Part shown: positions 41,589 to 50,801 of the stretch, in pieces
How positions within the stretch are numbered: the stretch's first letter is position 1
How the letters are laid out: each line of letters starts with the position of its first letter
NCBI GenBank assembly: GCA_035652335.1
Contig: DASRDZ010000044.1
Span: forward strand, 1 to 64,000
Reading direction: 5' to 3'
Length of the DNA stretch: 64,000 nt
DNA from: DASRDZ01 sp035652335
GTDB lineage: Bacteria; Chloroflexota; Dormibacteria; Aeolococcales; Aeolococcaceae
Made by a program: the position numbers and the translations under genes
Notes under the pieces: generated by a model
Seen by the model: only the letters and a program-made list of their open reading frames with translations
Told to the model about the DNA's origin: nothing
The model's database searches: none

Positions 41589-42098
41589 TTAGCGCCGCTG
41601 AGTCGCCTCCGTCCCCGCCGGCGCCGCACCCGCGCCCGCCGCCGCCTCCAGGGCGGCGAGGTCGAGCTTGCGCATCCCCATCATCGCCGTGATCGCGCGG
41701 TTGCGGGCGGCCTCGTCGGACGTGGTGAGGATCTCCAGGAAGCGTTCGGGCACGACCTGCCAGGAGAGGCCGAAGCGGTCCTTGCACCAGCCGCACACGC
41801 CCTCCTCGCCGCCCTCGGTGAGACGGGACCAGTAGCGGTCGACCTCGGCCTGGTCGGTGCAGTGGACGACGAACGAGACCGCCTCGTCGAAGGTGAACTC
41901 GGGACCGCCGTTGAGGGCGGTCACCTGCTGCCCGTCGAGGACGAAGTCGACGGTCAGCACCATGCCCGCCTCGCGCGGCCCCGCCTCACCGTAGTGGGTG
42001 ACGGCGCGGATCTCGGAGTTCGGGAAGATCGAGCAGTAGAACTGGGCGGCATCGAGCGCCTGGGTGTCGAACCAGAGCATGGGGCTGATGCGGGGCAT
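41589..42098 (-). CDS. PhnB-like VOC protein
   Basis: This 169-aa VOC superfamily protein is of the PhnB/'3-demethylubiquinone methyltransferase-like' group. It begins RISPMLWFDTQALDAAQFY and contains the group's signature segments NGGPEFTFDEAVSFVVHC and GWCKDRFGLSWQVVP. The C-terminal MMGMRKLDLAALEAA is also typical. The reaction is unknown for most members of this group. It is read together with the epimerase and divergent from the AraC gene, whose start is about 100 bases away. Confidence 0.88.
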   Translation of the reverse strand: MPRISPMLWFDTQALDAAQFYCSIFPNSEIRAVTHYGEAGPREAGMVLTVDFVLDGQQVTALNGGPEFTFDEAVSFVVHCTDQAEVDRYWSRLTEGGEEGVCGWCKDRFGLSWQVVPERFLEILTTSDEAARNRAITAMMGMRKLDLAALEAAAGAGAAPAGTEATQRR

Positions 42099-42197
42099 GA
42101 GCCGTCTCCCTCGGATGTGGGCCGTTGCTGCGAGTGTGGACCGGCGGGGGCCCGCGAACTCATCGGCGGGCGGGTGCGTTGCTACGATCATCCCCTG

Positions 42198-43023
42198 ATG
42201 GGCCGCATCCAGCCCGCGGCGCTCGACGACCTCGCCGTCGCGCCCGAGGTCGACGGCACGGTGTTCGTGTGGCACGCCGCGCGAGTGTCGCTGCCGACTC
42301 ACCGCCACCGCGAGCTGGAGCTGAACCTCGTCCGCCGCGGCACCGGCTCGCTGCTGGTCGGCGAGAAGCGGTACTGGCTGCGCCCCGGGGTGCTGATCTG
42401 GCTGTTCCCCGGCCAGGACCACGTCCTGCTCGACCCCTCGCGCGACCTCGAGCTGTGGATCGCCGTGTTCCGCCCCGAGCTGGTCGAGCGACTCGCTGCC
42501 AGCGGCGGACGCGGCCTGCTCGACGCGGCCGACCCTCCCGGCACGTCGAGCCGACGCGTCGACCCCGCCGGCGAGGTGGGGCGGCGGCTCGAGGCGCTCT
42601 TCAGCGAGGTGGCCGAGGCCCAGGGCGACACCGAGATGACCAACGCGGGCCTGGCGTTCCTGCTCATGCGCGCGTGGTCGGCGTTCCACGAGCAGGGCGA
42701 GGACACCTTCCTCGGCGACGTCCATCCCGCGGTGGAACGCGCGGCCATGCTGATCCGCGACCGGCCCGAGGTGGCCCGCCTCGGCGACGTCGCCACGGCC
42801 GCCGGGCTCAGCGCCGGCCGGCTGAGCCGCCTCTTCAGGCAGCAGCTCGGCCTCTCCCCCATGGAGTTCCGCGACCGCCGCCGCGTCGAGCGCTTCCTCG
42901 AGCTCTACGGCGACGGCGCCCGCCGTTCCGTCGTCGCCGCGGCAGAACTGGCCGGGTTCGGCAGCTACGCGCAGTTCCTGCGCGTGTTCCGCGCCGTCAC
43001 CGGCAACACGCCACGGGCGTGGG

Positions 43024-43046
<23 letters not shown>
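42198..43046 (+). CDS. AraC-family regulator
   Basis: This 282-aa regulator has an N-terminal cupin sensor domain (LPTHRHRELELNLVRRGTGSLLVG; WLFPGQDHVLL) with His and Glu clusters, and a C-terminal double helix-turn-helix (LGDVATAAGLSAGRLSRLFRQQLGLSP; AELAGFGSYAQFLRVFRAVTGNTPRAW). It probably responds to a sugar and controls the neighbouring VOC-epimerase or sulfatase genes. It is divergent from the former and its 3' end overlaps the convergent sulfatase gene by 23 bases. It is not a close paralogue of the two AraC genes at 47834 and 53010. Confidence 0.88.
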
Positions 43047-44487
<1,441 letters not shown>

Positions 44488-44531
44488 GCGTCAGCCGAGT
44501 GGGTCGCCGGCAAGACAGGCGGTTCGGCGCG

Positions 44532-46697
44532 TCACTGCAGCAGCGACAGGACTGCGGCGAACGCGGGACGCGGCTGGTATGCCTCGTCGAAGAGCGCGCC
44601 ACCGAAGCTGAACTGTCCCGACTCCAGGGTGCCCTGGGCGGCGGCGGCGACCACCGAGGTGGGCACCGCGTAGGTGTCGCTCACGCCCCACGTCATGAAC
44701 ATGAAGCAGTTCGATGCGGATGCCAGGCAGGCCTTCATGACGTAGCTGTAGACATCGGACTGCGCCTGAAGCTGCCCCGCGCTGGGAGTGAGGGTGTTGA
44801 AGAACGGGACGGTCATCTGGGTGATCGCGGTCTTGGGGCCGAGCGCCGCGATGGTGCTCATCGCCGTGCCCAGGTCCGCCGACTGCGGCGGGGGTTGGCC
44901 GGGGAGGATCCAGCCGCCGGTGCCGAACATCTCGAAGCCCACCGCGTCGGGGGCGTCGCCAGCGCTCTTCAGGTCGTTGACCAGCGCCTGGAGGTTGGTG
45001 AACTTGGTGCCGTACCAGTCGTTGTAGTCGTCGTAGAGCAGCGTCGCCTGGGGGTTGGCGGCGCGGGCGTACTGGAAGGCCTGCTCGACCCAGTACGGGT
45101 AGCCGATGGTCTGCTGGAAGACGTCGACGCTGGGGTTCCCGTTGTTGTCCATGGCCTCGTTGGCCACGTCGTAGACACCCACCTTGCCGCGGTAGTGGTT
45201 GATGACGGTGGTGATGTACTGCTGCATCACCGCGCTCAGCGACTTCGCCGTCCAGGGGAAGGTGGGACTCTGGATCCACTGCGGCGTCTGGTTCACCGAG
45301 GCGGTGCCGGCGAGGAGGTTGTGCAGCCGCAGCGTCTGGTGGTACGCCTGGGCGCGCGCCACGAACTGGTCGCCGTCGCAGAAGTTGAAGGTGTACGGCT
45401 CGTTCTCGTCGGCCGACCACCACATCTGGTTGGAGGAGGCGATGAGGTTGAACTGGCTGCCGGAGGTGATCTGCTCCTCGACGTCGGCGTCGGTGATCTG
45501 GTCGGCGGTCAGCGCCGCACCGATGTACAGCCCGGGATGCGACACCGCGGCGGCGCCACGGAGCGTTCCCGTGCCCGTCGTCGTGGGCAGCGCCGCCACC
45601 TCGGCCGGGCACGACACGATCGTCGGCGCGGGCAGCGGAGCCGCAGGGGTCCCGCCCGAGAACGTCCAGGTGTCACCGTCGTCGCCACCGGCCGCGTCGG
45701 CGCCGCCGAACAGCACCACGCTGCCGCTGGGGCCCGCGGCCGCCGCGGGGGCGCGCCGCGCGGACGGCTGTCCGCTCGGCGTCACCTGGCTCCAGCCGTT
45801 GCCGTCCCACGACCAGGTGTCCTGCAGGTACCCGCTGCTGCCCGCGCCACCGAACAGGATCGGCGACTCGCCGTCCTGGCTGAGGTCGGCGCGGTTGCTC
45901 AGCGCCTCGTAGGCGAAGCCGCCCAGTCCCCGCGCCGGCGGGCTCTGCACCGGCGTCTGCGGGATCCAGCGCCCGCCGTCGGCGGTGTCGTACCAGACCC
46001 ACGTGTCGTTCAACAGCCCCTGCACGGAGGCGCCGCCGAACAGCACGATGGTGTTGTTGGCGGCGTCGCCGGTCATCATCGCCTCGGTGCGCGGCGCAGG
46101 ACCGGCGCCGTTCTCGACGAAGTTGACCTCGAACTCGTTCCAGCTGCTCCCGTCCCACATCCAGGTGTCGCCGTAGAAGGTGGCGGGACCGGAGAAGCCG
46201 CCGAAGAGCATCATCCGCTGCTGCTGGCCGTCCCAGGCCATCGACGATCCGCCGCGGCCCGGGGGCGACAGTGTCGGGTGCTGCTGAGTCCAGCTGGTGC
46301 CGTCCCACGTCCACGTGTCGCCGTCGTACGTCGAGGTGCCCTCGAGGCCGCCGAAGAGCACGACGACGCCGTGCTTCACGTCGTAGGCCATGGCCGCGAA
46401 GCTGCGCGCCGAGGGCGACGAGGCGGGGCTCTGCTGCGACCACGCGCTGCCGTTCCACGTCCAGGTCTGGCCCGTCGTGGTGAACAGGACGTCGGTGCCG
46501 GTGGCCTGGTCCCAGGCCATCGCCGCGCCGGCCTGCGCCGCCGGTCCGCTGGTGGCAGCGTTGGTCCACGTCGCCCCCGAGGCGGCCGCCACCCTGGCAG
46601 GCGTGACGGTGCCGACCGCGGCCGCTCCCGCAACCATGAGCACCGCCGCGGCGGCGAGCGCATGGCGGCGCCGGCCCTCTGTGTGCAACCGGGACAT
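44532..46697 (-). CDS. secreted kelch propeller fused to a GH10-like domain
   Basis: This 721-aa exported protein has a signal peptide (HALAAAAVLMVAGAAAVGTV), then about six kelch repeats (residues 40-360; 'W.w.gt.W......P..R....m.yd......lfGG'). A (beta/alpha)8 domain of the xylanase GH10 type fills the C-terminus (about 400-721). The acid/base Glu is present at Glu514 (VYDVANEAMDN). The nucleophile segment, normally ITE-D, reads AITQMTV with Gln627 instead of Glu; the spacing of 113 residues matches the family. Activity is therefore doubtful, and substrate binding may be its job. GGGAGG at 46705-46710 supports ATG 46697. It starts 2 bases after the PhyH stop, so the two are coupled. Confidence 0.8.
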   Translation of the reverse strand: MSRLHTEGRRRHALAAAAVLMVAGAAAVGTVTPARVAAASGATWTNAATSGPAAQAGAAMAWDQATGTDVLFTTTGQTWTWNGSAWSQQSPASSPSARSFAAMAYDVKHGVVVLFGGLEGTSTYDGDTWTWDGTSWTQQHPTLSPPGRGGSSMAWDGQQQRMMLFGGFSGPATFYGDTWMWDGSSWNEFEVNFVENGAGPAPRTEAMMTGDAANNTIVLFGGASVQGLLNDTWVWYDTADGGRWIPQTPVQSPPARGLGGFAYEALSNRADLSQDGESPILFGGAGSSGYLQDTWSWDGNGWSQVTPSGQPSARRAPAAAAGPSGSVVLFGGADAAGGDDGDTWTFSGGTPAAPLPAPTIVSCPAEVAALPTTTGTGTLRGAAAVSHPGLYIGAALTADQITDADVEEQITSGSQFNLIASSNQMWWSADENEPYTFNFCDGDQFVARAQAYHQTLRLHNLLAGTASVNQTPQWIQSPTFPWTAKSLSAVMQQYITTVINHYRGKVGVYDVANEAMDNNGNPSVDVFQQTIGYPYWVEQAFQYARAANPQATLLYDDYNDWYGTKFTNLQALVNDLKSAGDAPDAVGFEMFGTGGWILPGQPPPQSADLGTAMSTIAALGPKTAITQMTVPFFNTLTPSAGQLQAQSDVYSYVMKACLASASNCFMFMTWGVSDTYAVPTSVVAAAAQGTLESGQFSFGGALFDEAYQPRPAFAAVLSLLQ

Positions 46698-46699
46698 CG

Positions 46700-47632
46700 T
46701 CAAACCTCCCTTCCCGCCGCTTCTCGCCCGCTGGCCCATCCCAGCGGCTGTTCCCATGCGCGCGGTGGCGTCCGCGGCTCACCGACGAACTCGACGTGCG
46801 TGTCGTGGAAGCGCAGCGCGGGGCGATCGCGCAGCGACTCGAAGCCCAGTTCCTCCCGGGCGCTCAGCATCTGCTGCCAGCGCTCGGCGACCTCCGGCGA
46901 TCCCCAGACCGGGAAACCCGAGCTCCAGCTGGCCCGGCTGTAGAAGTCGCGCCAGGGCTCCTCGGCGAGGAAGCCCAGGTAGAAGGTGCGCCGCAGGTCC
47001 TGCGACTGGTTGCCCGGCGAGCCGTGGGGCGTTCCCAGGCAATGGAACATCACGTCACCCGGCTCCATCTCGCACGGCTGGGCCATGCCCAGCAGCTCCT
47101 CCTCGGAGAACCGCTCCAGGTCGACGCGGCCGTTGCGGTGCCAGCCGGGGATCGCCCAGACGCAGCCGTTGTCGCGCGTCGCCGCGTCGAGATAGATGTC
47201 GGTGGTGAAGGCGGGGATGGGGTACGCGCCGGGATCCGGCTCGCCGTGCAACGACGCGTAAGGCGGGTCCTGGTGCATCGGGATGGGTGCGCCGTGTCCC
47301 GGGAGCTTGGCCACCAGCGCCTCGTTGGCCATGACGAAGAAGGGCATGCCCAGGCACTGGCCGACGGCTTCCAGCAGGTCGGGATTGACCGTCACCGCAC
47401 CCCAGGCGGGCTCGGCGTCCCACAGGGCCTTGTCGGTGCGCCAGTAGGTCGGCGCACCGTCGGCGCCGGGGCGATAGCGATGCCCGGGGCCGCGACCGGC
47501 GACGCCGTCGGCGACGACGCGGTCGGCGGCCGCCCGCAGCCCGCCCAGCTCCTCGCCGCGGATGAGCCCGCGGACGATCAGATACCCGTCGCGATGGAAC
47601 TTCTCGATCTCCGCGGATCGAAGTGGCGGCAT
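46700..47632 (-). CDS. PhyH-family Fe(II)/2-oxoglutarate dioxygenase
   Basis: This 310-aa cupin-fold oxygenase is of the phytanoyl-CoA dioxygenase family. It begins with the typical IEKFHRDGYLIVRGLI. The iron ligands are readable as His and Asp in MHQDPPY and a distal His in GTPHGSPGNQS, with the Arg in LRRTFYLGF placed to bind 2-oxoglutarate. Family members hydroxylate lipids, sugars and natural products; the substrate here is unknown. It shares an operon with the kelch-GH10 gene and is divergent from an AraC gene across 200 bases that hold repeated half-sites. ATG 47632 is chosen over 47740. Confidence 0.88.
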   Translation of the reverse strand: MPPLRSAEIEKFHRDGYLIVRGLIRGEELGGLRAAADRVVADGVAGRGPGHRYRPGADGAPTYWRTDKALWDAEPAWGAVTVNPDLLEAVGQCLGMPFFVMANEALVAKLPGHGAPIPMHQDPPYASLHGEPDPGAYPIPAFTTDIYLDAATRDNGCVWAIPGWHRNGRVDLERFSEEELLGMAQPCEMEPGDVMFHCLGTPHGSPGNQSQDLRRTFYLGFLAEEPWRDFYSRASWSSGFPVWGSPEVAERWQQMLSAREELGFESLRDRPALRFHDTHVEFVGEPRTPPRAWEQPLGWASGREAAGREV

Positions 47633-47710
47633 GGCGTCGCTCCTGGCCTTCCTCGCCGCACACCCCGCTCTCGGCGGCAGCGTGCAGCGTAGGCCGCTCG
47701 CCGCGACGGC

Positions 47711-47801
47711 TTGTGGCATTTCCACGCCCCTTTCACGCATATCCGGTCACGGCGGGCGGCGCGACCGAATCTGCGCGAAACGCCATAGTCAAATGCCATA
47801 A
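47711..47801. promoter_or_regulatory. repeated AAAYGCCAYA half-sites, likely AraC binding region
   Basis: In the divergent PhyH/AraC gap, AAACGCCATA (47778-47787) and AAATGCCATA (47791-47800) are direct repeats 13 bases apart. The same motif inverted, TTGTGGCATTT, begins at 47711. Tandem half-sites at near one-turn spacing are typical of AraC-family operators. The direct pair lies about 35 bases before the AraC ATG. Confidence 0.55.
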
Positions 47802-47833
47802 CAAACTCCAGGCGGCCGCCTACGCTGTGGTCC

Positions 47834-48787
47834 ATGCAACAGCCCTGGCCGGAGGCGAGCCTCGGCGAGGCGCACGCGCCCCGGCGCCTCCCCGGCGTCG
47901 ACCATCGTGTGCACGTCGCCCCGCTGCGCGACATCCCGGAGCTGCGGCTGGTGCAGCGGGTGGCCACCTCGCGTGCCCTGCCCCAGCTGCTGGAGACGCA
48001 CCGACACCAGGGCATCGAGATCACCTTCCTGGAACGCGGCCGGCTGGAGTGGTGCACCGACGAGCGCACCGACCAGCTCTGCGGCGGTGAGGTGCTGGTC
48101 ACCTGGGCCGGCGAGGTGCACGGCCCCGCCGGCGGCATCCTCGGCCCCTGCATCCTGCACACGCTGCAGCTCGCCCTCTGGGATGCGCCGCAGGCGGGCG
48201 CGGCCGGCTTCCTCGGCCTGCCCATGCCGGAGTCGATGCTGCTCGTCCACGCGCTGCGCAACCTGCGCAGCCGCCACTTCGCGGCTCCCTCGGGCATGGC
48301 GGCACGGCTCACCCGGCTCCTCGACTGCCTGGACGGCCGAGGCCGCATGACCCCGGTGCGGGCCCGCGCCATGCTGCTGGAGCTGCTGCTGGCCGTCGTC
48401 GACGCGTCCGCGTGCGGCGAGGAGGGACGAGCCAACTCGCACCTGGTGACGCGCGCCCTCGACCTCATCGACGAGCACCTCACCGAGCCGCTCGAGATGT
48501 CGCGGCTGGCCCGTGACCTGGGATGCAGCGTGTCGCACCTGGCGACACGCTTCCGCAGCGAGATGGGCATCCCGCCGGCGCAGTACCACCTGCGGCGGCG
48601 CATCGGCGAGGCCTCGCGGCGGTTGCTCTCCGCCGACAGCATCACCGAGATCGCATTCGACCTCGGCTTCGCGTCCAGCCAGCACTTCACCACCGCCTTC
48701 CGCCGCGTCACCGGCATGGCGCCGCGCCAGTACCGGCGATCCCTCTCGCCGGCCGCGGCAGCGCCGCACCACGCGGTGGCGCGCTAG
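47834..48787 (+). CDS. AraC-family regulator, paralogue A
   Basis: This 317-aa regulator has an N-terminal cupin sensor domain (ETHRHQGIEITFLERGRLEW; GPCILHTLQL) and a C-terminal AraC DNA-binding domain (MSRLARDLGCSVSHLATRF... IAFDLGFASSQHFTTAFRRVTG). It is a clear paralogue of the gene at 53010: both share GCSVSHLATRF, GIPPAQYHLRRRI and FGFASSQHF-type segments and similar sensor domains. It is divergent from the PhyH/kelch-GH10 operon, the likely target, with repeated half-sites between. Its stop lies one base from that of the convergent aldo/keto reductase gene. Confidence 0.92.
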   Translation: MQQPWPEASLGEAHAPRRLPGVDHRVHVAPLRDIPELRLVQRVATSRALPQLLETHRHQGIEITFLERGRLEWCTDERTDQLCGGEVLVTWAGEVHGPAGGILGPCILHTLQLALWDAPQAGAAGFLGLPMPESMLLVHALRNLRSRHFAAPSGMAARLTRLLDCLDGRGRMTPVRARAMLLELLLAVVDASACGEEGRANSHLVTRALDLIDEHLTEPLEMSRLARDLGCSVSHLATRFRSEMGIPPAQYHLRRRIGEASRRLLSADSITEIAFDLGFASSQHFTTAFRRVTGMAPRQYRRSLSPAAAAPHHAVAR

Positions 48788-48788
48788 C

Positions 48789-49781
48789 TCAGCGGTCCCA
48801 ATCCCCGTAGCGGAAGTGGTGGGTGATGTCGTCGAGCCGCTGCAACGTCGCATCGTCGAGGCGCACGTCGACGGCGCCCAGGGTGTCCTTCAGCTGCTCG
48901 GGCCTGCTCGCGCCCACGATCGGCGCGGTGACCGCGGGGTTGTGCAGCACCCAGGCCACCGCCAGGGTCGGCAGCGGCATGCCCAGGTCCGCGGCCACCT
49001 GCTGCAGCTTCTCGACGGCGTCGAACGACTGGTCCTGCCAGTAGCGCCGCTGGTACAGCGCACCCGCGTTGCCCAGCGCGAAGCGCGTGCCCGCGGCGGG
49101 CGCGGCCGCGCGGTCGTGCTTGCCCGACAGCATGCCGCCCGCGATGGGGTTGTAGGGGATGACGCCGAGGCCCTCCTCGCGACACATCGGCAGCAGCTCG
49201 CGCTCCATCTCGCGGAAGAGCAGGTTGTAGCGCGGCTGCACCGAGGCGAAGCGGCCCGTGCCGAGCACCTCGCTGCGCCCCAGCGCCCGGGCGATGCGGT
49301 ACGCCTGCCAGTTGCAGCAGCCGATGTGGCGCACCTCGCCGTTGCGCAGCAGGACGTCGAGCGCCTCCAGGGTCTCGTCGACCGGCGTCGACTCGTCGAA
49401 GCCGTGCAGCTGGTAGAGGTCGACGAAGTCGGTGCCCAGGCGCCGCAGCGAACCGCGGATGGCGTCGAGGATGTGGCGGCGGTTGTTGCCCTGGTCCCAG
49501 GGGCGCTCGCCCATCGCCCCGAAGCACTTGGTGGCGACGACGAAGCGGTCGCGCCTGCCCGCCAGCCAGCGACCCAGGATCTCCTCGGTGCGCCCGACGC
49601 TCTCCAGGCCGCCGCCCAGCGGGTAGACGTCGGCGGTGTCGAGGAAGGTGACGCCCGCCTCGGCCGCGGCGTCGAGGATGGCCCGCGAGGTGGGCTCGTC
49701 GCACTGCAGCCCGAAGGTCATGGTGCCGAGGCAGACGCGGGAGACCTTCAGCCCCGTCGAGCCCAGCCGGACGTTCTCCAT
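48789..49781 (-). CDS. aldo/keto reductase
   Basis: This 330-aa NADPH-dependent TIM-barrel oxidoreductase is of the YhdN/AKR11-like group. The tetrad is readable as Asp and Tyr in FLDTADVYP, Lys in VVATKCF and His in LYQLHGFDES. The cofactor segment IVGASRPEQLKD near the C-terminus is typical. Substrates are usually aldehydes or sugars. ATG 49781 opens with the usual VRLGSTGLKVS strand. It converges on the AraC gene and is divergent from the Pro-rich membrane protein with about 50 bases between starts. Confidence 0.93.
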   Translation of the reverse strand: MENVRLGSTGLKVSRVCLGTMTFGLQCDEPTSRAILDAAAEAGVTFLDTADVYPLGGGLESVGRTEEILGRWLAGRRDRFVVATKCFGAMGERPWDQGNNRRHILDAIRGSLRRLGTDFVDLYQLHGFDESTPVDETLEALDVLLRNGEVRHIGCCNWQAYRIARALGRSEVLGTGRFASVQPRYNLLFREMERELLPMCREEGLGVIPYNPIAGGMLSGKHDRAAAPAAGTRFALGNAGALYQRRYWQDQSFDAVEKLQQVAADLGMPLPTLAVAWVLHNPAVTAPIVGASRPEQLKDTLGAVDVRLDDATLQRLDDITHHFRYGDWDR

Positions 49782-49832
49782 GGCGGCCCACTTTAAGCGA
49801 AGGGAAAGGCCGAACCGGGAGACTGTCGGTCC

Positions 49833-50801
49833 ATGAGCTCGTGGCCGCCCCCGCCGCCGCCCCCGCAGCAGCAGTGGCCGTACACGCCGCCCCAGCAGCA
49901 GTGGCCGCCCGCCCCGGTGGCGCCGCCGCGGCCCTGGATCACCGGCAGGCTGGCGGCCGTCGCCATCGCCGCGGGGATCCTGGTGGGTGTCGGGGTGGCG
50001 CTGCCCATCGCCCTGGGCAATCGCGGCAACCAGAGCTCCGGAAGCACGGCCGGCGGCGGCGGCGCCACACCCTCGGCGACGCCCGTGCCCAACGGTCCCG
50101 CCGCCGTCCAGGCGCGCCAGCTCTACGCGCAGGCGCTCGCCGCCACCCGCGCCGCCGCCGGCGTGCACTACGTCGCGGTCACCACCGGCGCGGGCGACCA
50201 GAAGACCACCGGCGACGCCGGCCAGTCGAACGGCACGCAGTCGATCACCGTCACCTCCAGCTTCGGCGCCGAGCAGTTCGACCTGGTTCTGGCCAACGAT
50301 GTCGTCTACTTCAAGGGCAACGCGCCCGCCGCCGAGGACCAGCTCGGCGTGGCTCCCGCCGACGCGCCCAACGTGGCCGGCAAGTGGGTCTCGGTGGCGC
50401 GCGGCGACGGTCCGTACACCGTGCTCCAGCCCGGCATCACCTGCGCCGACCAGGCGGCCGAGATGCCCATGGTGGCCAGCTCCACCGAGCAGGTCGACGA
50501 CAACGGCGTCAAGGCGGTCCGCATCCACGGCGGCGTGCCGGCGCACCAGGACGTGCCCGCCGGCACCGCGACGATGGACGTCGACGCCAGCAGCCACCTG
50601 CCGATCAACTACGTCTCCACGGTGAGCGCCGGCAACGTGTCGCTGACCAGCACCACCACCTACAGCAGCTGGGGCAAGGCGCCCAGCACCAGCGCGCCCG
50701 CCGGTTCGGTCGCGTGGTCGACGCTCAACACCAGCGAGCCGCCCGGCGGCTACGGTGGTGGCGGCGGCGGCGGAGCGACCCCGACGCCGCCGGGAGCCTA
50801 G
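49833..50801 (+). CDS. Pro-rich membrane-anchored protein of unknown function
   Basis: This 322-aa protein has a Pro/Gln/Trp-rich cytoplasmic N-terminus of about 35 residues, one transmembrane helix (about 40-62; LAAVAIAAGILVGVGVALPIAL) and a Gly/Ser linker. The extracytoplasmic domain of about 200 residues resembles LolA/LppX-like folds (antiparallel strands: VHYVAVTTGAGDQ, TSSFGAEQFDLVLANDVVYFKG, WVSVARGDGPYTVLQPG, MDVDASSHLPINYVSTV). That resemblance, from strand pattern and the helix 'QARQLYAQALAATRAA', suggests lipid binding but is only inference. It ends in a Gly-rich tail; its stop codon shares CTAG with the convergent glycosidase gene. Confidence 0.68.
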   Translation: MSSWPPPPPPPQQQWPYTPPQQQWPPAPVAPPRPWITGRLAAVAIAAGILVGVGVALPIALGNRGNQSSGSTAGGGGATPSATPVPNGPAAVQARQLYAQALAATRAAAGVHYVAVTTGAGDQKTTGDAGQSNGTQSITVTSSFGAEQFDLVLANDVVYFKGNAPAAEDQLGVAPADAPNVAGKWVSVARGDGPYTVLQPGITCADQAAEMPMVASSTEQVDDNGVKAVRIHGGVPAHQDVPAGTATMDVDASSHLPINYVSTVSAGNVSLTSTTTYSSWGKAPSTSAPAGSVAWSTLNTSEPPGGYGGGGGGGATPTPPGA

